A DNA stretch of 7,053 nucleotides from JARRRL01 sp037380725 (GCA_037380725.1 JARRRL010000214.1:1-7053); one strand, 5' to 3'. Positions 1 through 6,603 are shown, counted from the first letter of the stretch. Notes: generated from the letters alone by a model not told the origin. A program made the numbers and translations.

Positions 1-237
1 TGGTTGATCCAGTTTTGGTGTTGTTCTGTGCATCAACGATTACCTCGGTGTTCGATGAGTGTGAGCCCTGTAATACAAAAGCGCCAAATACAAAACATCA
101 GGTACTTAGCGTGTGTTGATCGCTCACGGTGATTCCAATTTCAGTGTAGACGCCTATGGTAGACGTCAATGTGCCGTCTTTGGTTTCATTGCAAAGCTCA
201 TGGGGTAAACGTTTTGTAGGCTAACGGGCGAACGACA
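1..237. other. No supportable gene; left edge of window
   Basis: I see no recognisable gene here. Two plus-strand frames are open from the left edge (to stops near 130 and 117) and one minus-strand frame is open from 220 down to a TGA at 98-100, about 40 codons. None shows a known motif or a start codon with a ribosome binding site. The plus-strand frames could be the tail of a gene beginning outside the window; the stem-loop at 238-271, whose T-run lies on the plus-strand side, would then be its terminator. That is inference only. Confidence 0.4.
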
Positions 238-276
238 CCAAAGGCCTGGGCGTTTCCGCTCGGGCCTTTGGGTTTT
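238..276 (+). terminator. Strong stem-loop with short T-run, probable intrinsic terminator
   Basis: Left arm 238-252 pairs with right arm 257-271 over 15 base pairs, two of them G-T wobbles, around a 4-base TTTC loop. The outer nine pairs (CCAAAGGCC with GGCCTTTGG) are perfect. The plus-strand tail is GTTTTGAG, a short T-run, while the minus-strand tail is not T-rich, so the signal fits transcription moving rightwards from an unseen gene better than glnA termination. It could still stop read-through from glnA, which ends about 75 bases away on the other strand. Confidence 0.65.
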
Positions 277-284
277 GAGAGGTC

Positions 285-352
285 TGTATAAGTTGTATAA
301 GTTGTATAAGAGGGCAAACGCCCGCCTTCTACGGACTTATATAGACTTATAC
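285..352. repeat. Three 9-bp direct repeats plus inverted copies reaching the glnA stop codon
   Basis: TGTATAAGT occurs three times head to tail (285-293, 294-302, and 303-311 with the last base changed). Inverted copies follow at 335-342 (ACTTATAT) and 345-352 (ACTTATAC); the latter contains the last sense codon and stop codon of glnA. Between the two arms lies GGGC-AAAC-GCCC (312-323). On the glnA transcript the region can fold into a long imperfect stem, with the inner GC stem followed by TCTTAT. It may act as 3'-end structure or a weak terminator for glnA, but this is not shown by the sequence alone. Confidence 0.75.
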
Positions 353-1753
353 GGAATAGTACAGGTCAAACTCAACGGGATGAGTGGTCATGTTTAAGCG
401 TTCCACTTCACTCGCTTTCAAGTCGATGTACCCTTCCAGCATATTGGTGGTGAACACATTACCCTCGATTAAGAAGGCGTGGTCATCCTGTAGAGCTTGC
501 AGAGCTTGTTCCAGTGAATTGGCCACAGTTGGAATGTTCTTGGCTTCTTCTTTGGGTAAGTTATACAAATCTTTATCCATTGCGTCGCCGGGATGAATCT
601 TGTTTCTGATTCCATCCAGTCCCGCCATCAGCATGGCGGAAAAGCTCAAGTATGGATTGGCGGTAGGATCGGGGAAGCGTACTTCAATGCGACGCGCTTT
701 CGGACTTTGTACATAAGGTATGCGGATTGAGGCGGAGCGGTTACGTGCGGAGTACGCGAGCATAACGGGCGCTTCAAAACCGGGTACCAGTCGCTTGTAA
801 GAGTTAGTTGAGGCGTTGGTGAATGCATTCAAGGCGCGGGCGTGCTTGATGATTCCGCCAATGTAATACAACGCTGTATCGGAGAGGCCAGCGTAGCCAT
901 CGCCTGCAAACAGATTAACGCCATCTTTTGACAGCGATTGGTGTACGTGCATGCCGGATCCATTATCGCCTACCAGAGGTTTAGGCATGAACGTAGCGGT
1001 TTTGCCAAAGGCGTGCGCCACGTTGTGTACGCAGTATTTCAAAATTTGCACTTCATCCGCTTTCAGTGTCAGCGTATTGAATTTAATGCCAATTTCATTT
1101 TGACAGGCGGTGCCGACTTCGTGGTGATGTACTTCAACCACTAATCCCATGGATTCACAGGCGCTGCACATCGCGGCGCGTAAGTCGTGAGCGGAATCAA
1201 CCGGTGGGACGGGAAAGTAACCGCCTTTGACGCGTGGGCGGTGACCGATGTTGCCACCTTCGATCTCTCGTCCGGAAGACCAAGCGGCTTCATCCGAGTT
1301 GATGGTGTAGCTGGCACCCGCAATGCTGCTTTCCCAGCGAACGTCATCAAATACAAAAAATTCGGGTTCAGGGCCAAAGAATGCGGTGTCTGCGATACCC
1401 GAAGCTTTCAGATAAGCTTCTGCGCGTTGCGCCAATGAGCGTGGGTCGCGATCATAGCCTTGCATGGTCGTCGGTTCAACGACGGTGCAACGCAGATTCA
1501 GCGTTGTTTCATCCGTAAAGGGATCGATAACCGCCGTGGTATCATCGGGCAATAAGACCATGTCGGAATCGTTGATGCCTTTCCAACCTGCAATGGAACT
1601 GCCATCGAACATTTTACCCAGTTCAAAGAACTCTTCGTTTACCTCTGATTTGGGTAAGGAGAGATGTTGTTCTTTGCCTTGCGAGTCCGTGAATCGCAGA
1701 TCGATCCACTTGACCTCATTCTCTTGAATCATCTTGGTCGTCTTATTTGACAT
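347..1753 (-). CDS. glnA: Type I glutamine synthetase
   Basis: Catalyses ATP-dependent condensation of glutamate and ammonium to glutamine in the cytoplasm; the family forms a dodecamer. The predicted 468 residues match the usual ~469 of gammaproteobacterial enzymes, and residue numbers coincide with the classic enterobacterial ones. Visible landmarks are MFDGSS (48-53) in the beta-grasp domain, FGPEPEFF with metal ligands E129 and E131, HHHEV with E212, NGSGMH with H269, the ATP/glutamate arginines R339, R344 and R359, and RIEVRFPDP with E357. Tyr397 in DLYNLP is the adenylylation site, so GlnE-type control is expected. I chose the ATG at 1753 because GGAGGA (1761-1766) lies 7 bases upstream; an in-frame GTG at 1768 would overlap that Shine-Dalgarno. 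The stop codon lies inside an inverted repeat. It is divergent from typA. No glnL/glnG is visible in the 346 bases downstream. Confidence 0.98.
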   Translation of the reverse strand: MSNKTTKMIQENEVKWIDLRFTDSQGKEQHLSLPKSEVNEEFFELGKMFDGSSIAGWKGINDSDMVLLPDDTTAVIDPFTDETTLNLRCTVVEPTTMQGYDRDPRSLAQRAEAYLKASGIADTAFFGPEPEFFVFDDVRWESSIAGASYTINSDEAAWSSGREIEGGNIGHRPRVKGGYFPVPPVDSAHDLRAAMCSACESMGLVVEVHHHEVGTACQNEIGIKFNTLTLKADEVQILKYCVHNVAHAFGKTATFMPKPLVGDNGSGMHVHQSLSKDGVNLFAGDGYAGLSDTALYYIGGIIKHARALNAFTNASTNSYKRLVPGFEAPVMLAYSARNRSASIRIPYVQSPKARRIEVRFPDPTANPYLSFSAMLMAGLDGIRNKIHPGDAMDKDLYNLPKEEAKNIPTVANSLEQALQALQDDHAFLIEGNVFTTNMLEGYIDLKASEVERLNMTTHPVEFDLYYSV

Positions 1754-2023
1754 GTCATTGTCCTCCACAGTCAGGTTGATACGATTTATATCGAGCTGGA
1801 TTTGAAATAATTCGATCTTTCACTGCAATGCGTTCCATTTTTGTTGAGCGAGTTTGCCGGTCAAGCAGGCGTCCTAGCATAAGGGCAGCTTGCTTTGCTC
1901 TGCAAGAGAAGTCCGCCTGGAGCCGTTTCTTTTTTCTAAGGCCACGGTGACTGGTTTGCAGGTTGATAACAGTAAAGAGATCAGGCAGTGGAGTGCAATC
2001 GGACTCTATTGAACGATATAAAT

Positions 2024-2040
2024 TGCACCATTATGGTTCT
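2024..2040. promoter_or_regulatory. NtrC-like binding site, stronger of two
   Basis: TGCACCATTATGGTTCT matches the NtrC consensus TGCACCAWWWTGGTGCA, recalled from enteric bacteria, at 15 of 17 positions. It lies about 270 bases upstream of the glnA start, a plausible enhancer distance. It also overlaps plausible plus-strand promoter hexamers (TTGAAC 2009-2014 with TATGGT 2032-2037, or TTGCAC 2023-2028 with TATACT 2045-2050), so a bound regulator might also affect rightward transcription towards typA. The function is inferred from motif and context. Confidence 0.6.
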
Positions 2041-2074
2041 TTTTTATACTTTTGGGTGGTTTTATGTTGAATCG

Positions 2075-2091
2075 TGCAGCATGTAGGTGCG
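2075..2091. promoter_or_regulatory. Second, weaker NtrC-like site
   Basis: TGCAGCATGTAGGTGCG keeps both outer half-sites of the NtrC consensus and matches 13 of 17 positions. Its centre is 51 bp from the centre of the stronger box, close to five helical turns, so two dimers would sit on the same DNA face. Paired NtrC sites upstream of glnA are established in enterobacteria, where spacing is about three turns. A chance match cannot be excluded for this copy alone. Confidence 0.4.
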
Positions 2092-2171
2092 GAGCCATTG
2101 TGTAGGATCAGCGTAGGGCCTGCGTTCAGCGTGTGAAGTAAAATTCTTGGAGATTGAATTTTGAGGAGTCA

Positions 2172-2200
2172 TTCTCATGTTGACCGCTATTGTATATACT
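2172..2200 (+). promoter_or_regulatory. Candidate sigma-70 promoter for typA
   Basis: TTCTCA (2172-2177, four of six consensus bases) and TATACT (2195-2200, five of six) are separated by 17 bp and lie about 85 bases before the typA start. A better-looking TTGACC at 2180-2185 is only 9 bp from the same -10 and so cannot pair with it. The prediction rests on hexamer match and spacing alone. Confidence 0.35.
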
Positions 2201-2285
2201 GTTGGCGCCTGCCAGTTGGTCTAAAAATATCCAAATTGTCCAATAGCAAAATCATAATCAGCTAATTCACTCTAGGTGGTAATCC

Positions 2286-4148
2286 GTGACTGACGTTTTG
2301 AGAGATACAAGTACAATCCGCAACATTGCGATCGTGGCGCACGTTGACCATNNNNNNNNNNNNNNNNNNNNNNNNNNAAAGACCACTTTGGTGGACAAAC
2401 TGTTGTCGGCGTCCGGCACTTTACAGGGTAAATCGCTGGGTCAAGAGCGCGTTATGGACAGTAACGAGCTCGAGAAAGAGCGTGGCATCACCATTTTGGC
2501 GAAAAACACGTCCTTGCACTGGAAAGGCTTCCGAATCAACATTGTAGATACCCCTGGACACGCAGATTTTGGTGGGGAAGTGGAGCGTGCGCTGACGATG
2601 GTGGATGCGGTGTTGTTGTTGGTGGATGCGGTGGAAGGCCCTATGCCACAGACGCGTTTCGTGACGGAGAAGGCCTTCGCGCGTGGTCTGAAGCCGATTG
2701 TGGTGGTCAATAAGATCGATCGCGAAGGCGCACGCCCCGATTGGGTCATCGATCAAATATTTGATCTGTTTGATAAATTGGGCGCTTCGAACGATCAGTT
2801 GGATTTTCCTATTGTCTACGCTTCGGCCTTACAGGGTAAGTCGGGTTACGAGTCTGGTGCGCTGGAAGATAACATGGAAGCGTTGTTTCAAACTATTGTG
2901 GATCACGTGTCCGCGCCGACGGTTGAAGCGGAAGGCGCGCTTCAGTTGCAGATTAGCGCATTGGACTACTCCGCGTTTGTGGGCGTTATCGGTATTGGGC
3001 GCGTGACGCGGGGCAGTGTGAAAACCAATCAACCTGTCACGGTGGTTGGGCGTGATGGATCGCAGCGTAATGGTCGCATACTCCAGGTTATTGGTTACCA
3101 TGGCCTGGGTCGTGTTGAAGTCCCACAAGCGTTTGCCGGCGACATCGTTTGCGTGACGGGTGTTGAAAAATTGAATATTTCTGACACCTTGTGTGACGTC
3201 AATAAACCCGAGGCGTTACCGAGCTTGGTGGTGGATGAGCCAACGGTCTCGATGACGTTTCAAGTTAACACATCTCCGTTTGCTGGTCAGGATGGTAAGT
3301 ATTTGACTTCTAGGCAAATTCGAGAGCGATTGAGCCAAGAGTTGATTCACAATGTGGCCTTGCGCGTTGAAGACACAGGACACCCTGATAAATTTCGTGT
3401 GTCTGGTCGAGGTGAAATGCATCTGTCCGTTTTAATTGAAAACATGCGCCGAGAAGGTTATGAATTGGGTGTTTCTCGACCTGAGGTTATTTTTCAAGAG
3501 GGTGAGCAAGGTCGTGAGGAACCGTTTGAACAGGTTGCGATTGATGTGGAAGAAGTGCATCAGGGAGCGATCATGACTTATTTGGGCGAGCGTTGTGGGG
3601 AGCTGTTGAATATGAGCCCCGATGGCAAAGGGCGAGTCCGTTTGGATTACCTCATGCCTTCGCGAGGTTTGATCGGATTTCGATCACAGTTTATGACCTT
3701 AACGTCAGGAACCGGTTTGCTGAGTCACAGTTTTGATCACTACGGTCCGATGAAAATGAACCTGGTCTCTGGGCGTAACAACGGTGTGCTGATCAGCAAT
3801 GGTCAGGGTAAAACCTTGGCGTTTGCGTTGTTTAATTTGCAGGACCGAGGACGTATGATGATTGGTCCGGGCACAACGGTTTATGAGGGCATGATTATCG
3901 GCATCCACAGTCGCGGCAATGACTTGGTGGTGAATCCCTTGAAAGCGAAACAACTTACGAATATTCGAGCGGCAGGGTCTGATGAGAATATTCTACTCAC
4001 GCCTCCCATTCAAATGACCTTGGAGCAAGCTTTGGAATTCATTAACGATGATGAACTGGTGGAGGTGACGCCAGCTGCGATTCGTCTACGTAAAAAAATG
4101 CTTAAAGAGCATGAGCGTAAACGCGCTTCGCGTGACGTGACGGCTTAA
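2286..4148 (+). CDS. typA: Ribosome-associated GTPase TypA/BipA
   Basis: A translational GTPase of the EF-G/LepA superfamily that binds the 70S ribosome and aids ribosome assembly and stress adaptation. Numbering includes the nine unknown residues 23-31. G1 is AHVDH...KTT, interrupted by the N run. G2 is ERGIT (65-69), G3 is DTPGH (88-92), G4 is NKID (142-145) and G5 is SAL (180-182). Beta-barrel domain II follows (about 215-310), then domain III (318-400), domain V (410-490) and the TypA-specific C-terminal domain (from about 495, with NGVLISNGQGK and LQDRGR). The start is GTG, with AGGTGG (2274-2279) six bases upstream. The 620 codons shown shrink to about 612 if the gap hides only the expected glycine codon, near the ~607 of E. 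coli. It is divergent from glnA; the next gene is 109 bp downstream beyond a stem-loop. Confidence 0.97.
   Translation: MTDVLRDTSTIRNIAIVAHVDHXXXXXXXXXKTTLVDKLLSASGTLQGKSLGQERVMDSNELEKERGITILAKNTSLHWKGFRINIVDTPGHADFGGEVERALTMVDAVLLLVDAVEGPMPQTRFVTEKAFARGLKPIVVVNKIDREGARPDWVIDQIFDLFDKLGASNDQLDFPIVYASALQGKSGYESGALEDNMEALFQTIVDHVSAPTVEAEGALQLQISALDYSAFVGVIGIGRVTRGSVKTNQPVTVVGRDGSQRNGRILQVIGYHGLGRVEVPQAFAGDIVCVTGVEKLNISDTLCDVNKPEALPSLVVDEPTVSMTFQVNTSPFAGQDGKYLTSRQIRERLSQELIHNVALRVEDTGHPDKFRVSGRGEMHLSVLIENMRREGYELGVSRPEVIFQEGEQGREEPFEQVAIDVEEVHQGAIMTYLGERCGELLNMSPDGKGRVRLDYLMPSRGLIGFRSQFMTLTSGTGLLSHSFDHYGPMKMNLVSGRNNGVLISNGQGKTLAFALFNLQDRGRMMIGPGTTVYEGMIIGIHSRGNDLVVNPLKAKQLTNIRAAGSDENILLTPPIQMTLEQALEFINDDELVEVTPAAIRLRKKMLKEHERKRASRDVTA
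2352..2377. other. Run of 26 N (assembly gap) inside the typA P-loop
   Basis: The unknown bases follow the His codon of the HVDH motif and are followed by a single A and then AAG ACC ACT (Lys-Thr-Thr). In every TypA the P-loop reads DHGKTT, so only two unknown bases (completing a GGA glycine codon) should lie here. The run is therefore about 24 bases too long and stays in frame only because 24 is a multiple of three. Confidence 0.9.
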
Positions 4149-4176
4149 GTGTGCTTTTGTGAGTGTGTTTCGTGGG

Positions 4177-4199
4177 TGTCGCGGACATATTCCGCGACA
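4177..4199. terminator. Perfect 9-bp stem-loop after typA
   Basis: TGTCGCGGA (4177-4185) and TCCGCGACA (4191-4199) are exact inverted copies around a CATAT loop, 28 bases past the typA stop. No T-run follows on either strand, so this is not a textbook intrinsic terminator. It may be a 3'-end stabiliser or a weak terminator separating typA from the peptidase gene. Confidence 0.5.
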
Positions 4200-4257
4200 A
4201 ATGATAAAGATACAGCTAAGCTAAATAACGTTTCCCATCTCTGTTGAAGGCGTTGGT

Positions 4258-5217
4258 ATGTATACACTTTATCCAGATATTCGACCTTATGCGGTCCACT
4301 CAATCAAGGTGGACATGCCTCATGTGCTGTTTGTGGAAGAGTGCGGCAATAAAAATGGTATTCCCATCGTGTTTTTGCATGGTGGGCCCGGTGCAGGGTG
4401 TGAACCATATCATCGGCGGTTTTTTGATCCGGACCAGTACCGCATCATTCTTTTTGATCAACGAGGCTGTGGACGCTCGACGCCACACTCTTCTTTAAAA
4501 AGTAACACGACTCAGAGAATGGCGGAAGATCTGGAAGAAGTGCGTCGCTTCTTGAATATCGATAAGTGGGCTGTTTTTGGCGATTCGTGGGGTGCGACAT
4601 TGGGTTTGGTGTACGCGCAAGCCTACCCAGAAAGTGTGACGGCGATGATTTTGCGTGGTGTGTTTCTGGGGCGGCCTCAAGATATTAATTGGTTTTACAA
4701 TTCAGGTGCCTCTCGGTTTTTTCCAGATTTGTGGCAAGATTTTTTGAAACCGCTTACGGAGAATGAGCGTGAAAATATCTTGGAAAGTTACTATGAGAAA
4801 CTGACGGGACCGGATGAATTGGCGCGTATGGCGGCGGCCAAAGCGTGGTCGGGTTGGGAAGGACGTTGCGCGACGCTTCGACCCAGTCATACGGTGATCG
4901 ATCACTTTTTAGAACCTCACACGGCGATGAGTTTGGCTCGTATCGAGTGCCACTATTTTTTAAATCACGCTTTTTTGGAGCCAAATCAAATTTTGGATAA
5001 TATGGGCCGCATTTCTGATATTCCTGGCACGATTGTGCACGGACGTTACGATATGGTTTGCCCATTGGAACAGGCGTATGATTTGCATCAAGCGTGGTCG
5101 AATTCGGAACTGCACATCATCCGTGATGCGGGGCATTCAGCCAGTGAGCCCAGTATTGTGGATGCTTTGGTGCGCGCCACTGACGATTTAGCTAAGCACC
5201 TGGATCAATTAGTGTAG
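4258..5217 (+). CDS. pip: Proline iminopeptidase (alpha/beta hydrolase, S33 family)
   Basis: Removes N-terminal proline from peptides in the cytoplasm (EC 3.4.11.5). The 319 residues match the family length of about 310-320. HGGPG (41-45) forms the oxyanion region, followed by FDQRGCGRS (66-74). The nucleophile elbow is GDSWG (108-112) with Ser110. Asp265 in GRYDMVCP and His293 in AGHS complete the triad, with spacing like that of the Serratia enzyme (113/268/296). Glu201 in GWEGR and Glu230 in ARIE fit the acidic residues that bind the substrate amino group. The elbow has Asp where many relatives have Gly (GGSWG). The ATG is preceded by GAAGG (4246-4250) at 7 bases. No signal peptide or membrane segment is visible. 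It could share a transcript with typA, but the intervening hairpin argues for some separation. It is convergent with the next gene. Confidence 0.93.
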   Translation: MYTLYPDIRPYAVHSIKVDMPHVLFVEECGNKNGIPIVFLHGGPGAGCEPYHRRFFDPDQYRIILFDQRGCGRSTPHSSLKSNTTQRMAEDLEEVRRFLNIDKWAVFGDSWGATLGLVYAQAYPESVTAMILRGVFLGRPQDINWFYNSGASRFFPDLWQDFLKPLTENERENILESYYEKLTGPDELARMAAAKAWSGWEGRCATLRPSHTVIDHFLEPHTAMSLARIECHYFLNHAFLEPNQILDNMGRISDIPGTIVHGRYDMVCPLEQAYDLHQAWSNSELHIIRDAGHSASEPSIVDALVRATDDLAKHLDQLV

Positions 5218-5222
5218 TTTGG

Positions 5223-5252
5223 AGCTGGAAGTGATTTGGGTCACTTCCAGCT
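5223..5252. terminator. Perfect 12-bp stem-loop between convergent genes
   Basis: AGCTGGAAGTGA (5223-5234) and TCACTTCCAGCT (5241-5252) are exact inverted copies around a 6-base loop, starting 5 bases after the pip stop. There is no T-run on either side. Its place in an 80-bp spacer between convergent genes suggests a shared bidirectional terminator or a transcript-end stabiliser. A short second hairpin (CTTGG 5270-5274 with CCAAG 5279-5283) lies closer to the AIM24 gene end. Confidence 0.65.
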
Positions 5253-5297
5253 TGGGTCGCTACTTCCCGCTTGGGGAGCCAAGAAGCCGATTGGGGT

Positions 5298-6089
5298 TCA
5301 GCCGTCACCATCCAGCAGGTTACCCAGACCACCTAGAATAGAGCCTTCTCCACGTGTGGTGCTACCGGTTTGTGGTGCGTAAGCGAGGATGCGTCCGGCC
5401 AGGCGCGAAATGGGTAGGGTTTGTAACCAGACTTTTCCGGGCCCGGATAATGTGGCGAAAAACAAACCTTCACCACCAAAAATGGCGGATTTAAGTTTGC
5501 CCACGTACTCAATATCAAATGTGACGCCAGGCTGAAAGCCCACGACGCAACCGGTGTCGACCCGCAGCAATTCGCCGGGTGCTAGGGTACGTTCCAGTAA
5601 GGTTCCGCCTGCGTGAATAAACGCCATGCCGTCGCCGTCCAGTTTTTGCAATATGAAACCTTCTCCACCGAACAAAGCGCTGCCAAATCGTTGTTGAAAA
5701 GCAATGCCCAATGAAACGCCCCGCGCCGCGCACAAAAAAGAGTCTTTTTGACAAATAAAGGTGCCACCGAGATTGGCCAGATTGATGGGAATGATCTTAC
5801 CCGGATAAGGTGCCGCAAAGGCCACGCGGCGTTTGCATTTGTCTTCGTTATGGTAGATGGTGGTGAAAAGAGATTCGCCTGTGAGTAACCGTTTTCCGGC
5901 ACCAAGCAGTCGACTCATTAAACCGCTGTCCTGGCTGCCATCACCAAACGTGGTGTCCATTTGGATGCCGTCTTCCATCATCATCATAGCGCCGGCTTCT
6001 CCGATGGCGGCTTCCCCGGGATCCAATTCAATTTCCACGTATTGCATTTCTTCACCGAAAATGTCGTAGTCGATCACGTCCATTGACAT
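5298..6089 (-). CDS. AIM24 / TIGR00266 family protein of unknown function
   Basis: The 263 residues fit the usual ~220-270 of this bacterial family, which is related to yeast mitochondrial Aim24 and has a beta-rich fold. Visible family features are EMQYVEIELDPGEAAIGEAG (14-33) followed by four methionines (35-38), TFGDGS (47-52), GKRLLTGESLF (65-75), and two repeated FGGEG turns (140-144 and 204-208). The second of these leads into a family-typical segment with SGPGKVWLQTLP (215-226). The tail is glycine-rich. I chose the ATG at 6089 because AGGAG lies 8 bases upstream; a TTG 60 bases earlier lacks that support and would add 20 non-family residues. No signal peptide or membrane helix is seen. 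The biochemical role is not established. The gene appears to stand alone on its strand. Confidence 0.92.
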   Translation of the reverse strand: MSMDVIDYDIFGEEMQYVEIELDPGEAAIGEAGAMMMMEDGIQMDTTFGDGSQDSGLMSRLLGAGKRLLTGESLFTTIYHNEDKCKRRVAFAAPYPGKIIPINLANLGGTFICQKDSFLCAARGVSLGIAFQQRFGSALFGGEGFILQKLDGDGMAFIHAGGTLLERTLAPGELLRVDTGCVVGFQPGVTFDIEYVGKLKSAIFGGEGLFFATLSGPGKVWLQTLPISRLAGRILAYAPQTGSTTRGEGSILGGLGNLLDGDG

Positions 6090-6163
6090 AATAAAATCTC
6101 CTGTAAAATCTAGTGGTTGTGCTTGTTTGGATGTGTTGGTCGTGCGCAATCGCTGCCACGACT

Positions 6164-6200
6164 CTTGTACTTGGCCCTTGTACTTGGCCCTTGTACTGGC
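6164..6200. repeat. 13-bp tandem repeat, 2.8 copies
   Basis: CTTGTACTTGGCC is perfect at 6164-6176 and 6177-6189, followed by a third copy lacking one T (6190-6200). It lies 75-110 bp upstream of the AIM24-family start, in its likely promoter region. It may be a slippage product or an iterated binding site; the sequence does not decide between them. Confidence 0.85.
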
Positions 6201-6285
6201 TTTGTTACTCGTAAGACTGCTGCGTACGCACGGGGGTGTATTTTACGCGTTTTGTAAGAAGTCGGCGTGCGATCCGGTGTGCTCG

Positions 6286-6330
6286 ATATTGAAAAGTGTG
6301 AGAAGTGATTGAAAAGCGAACATTCAATAT
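6286..6330. repeat. Inverted repeat ATATTGAA / TTCAATAT with internal direct repeat
   Basis: ATATTGAA (6286-6293) and TTCAATAT (6323-6330) are perfect inverted copies 29 bases apart. Between them ATTGAAAAG recurs, so the left half is also partly duplicated directly. The region is AT-rich and no function is apparent. Confidence 0.6.
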
Positions 6331-6435
6331 TCGACTAGTGTAACCGGGTATGCCACCCACATCTTCAGGTGAACAAGTTCGTTTGCTTTCAAGGCAATTT
6401 GTTTCGGATATCCGCTTCGGACTGATGTAGCGGCT

Positions 6436-6467
6436 GTCCTCGGTTGCTGAAGTCCTCGGTTGCTGAA
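6436..6467. repeat. Perfect 16-bp tandem duplication
   Basis: GTCCTCGGTTGCTGAA occurs twice without change, at 6436-6451 and 6452-6467. Sixteen is not a multiple of three, which supports the view that this stretch is not coding or has lost its frame. Confidence 0.9.
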
Positions 6468-6603
6468 AGTTTACTTTCGATCTGCTGTGGGGACGGCAAC
6501 ACCAGTGAGTGATTTGTTAACACGCTCGAACCGCTTGATTCGCCCTTTGATCTAAAGGCAAAATAACCGTTCCCAAAAAGGAATACTTATGGTTTTATCA
6601 TGA

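Larger units (their letters stand above)
1754..2285. other. Divergent glnA-typA regulatory spacer
   Basis: This 532-bp gene-free spacer separates the two divergent starts. It contains two NtrC-like boxes (2024-2040, 2075-2091), a candidate typA promoter (2172-2200), the glnA Shine-Dalgarno (1761-1766) and the typA Shine-Dalgarno AGGTGG (2274-2279). I searched the minus strand for the sigma-54 pattern GG-N10-GC and found no exact match. A TATAAA on the minus strand (1785-1790) could be a -10 close to glnA, but its -35 is poor. I see no small ORF or convincing sRNA gene here. Confidence 0.6.
6090..6603. other. Gene-poor stretch with repeats
   Basis: No convincing gene on either strand. All three plus-strand frames are broken every 10-35 codons; short protein-like runs exist (for example ATG 6350 to a TAG near 6428, 26 codons) but carry no recognised motif. 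It contains the 13-bp and 16-bp tandem duplications listed separately, an inverted repeat at 6286-6330 and a 10-bp palindrome CGGATATCCG (6405-6414). The leftmost part must hold the promoter of the AIM24 gene, but no clear hexamer pair was found. Confidence 0.5.

Noticed and set aside
98..220. Minus-strand 40-codon open frame ending in a protein-like tail
   Set aside because: No start codon, ribosome binding site or recognised motif; the length is within chance at this base composition.
1754..1768. Five-residue N-terminal extension of glnA from a GTG at 1768
   Set aside because: It would overlap the GGAGGA Shine-Dalgarno that sits at ideal distance from the ATG at 1753, and that ATG gives the standard family length and numbering.
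2180..2200. TTGACC with TATACT as a typA promoter
   Set aside because: Spacing is only 9 bp, far below the 16-18 bp needed; the TTCTCA/TATACT pair at 17 bp was listed instead.
6090..6149. Twenty-residue N-terminal extension of the AIM24-family protein from a TTG at 6149
   Set aside because: The ATG at 6089 has AGGAG 8 bases upstream and starts where family homology starts; the extension has no motif.
6160..6470. CRISPR array suggested by short repeats
   Set aside because: Repeats are 13 and 16 bp, directly abutting without spacers, with two or three copies; no cas genes are present.
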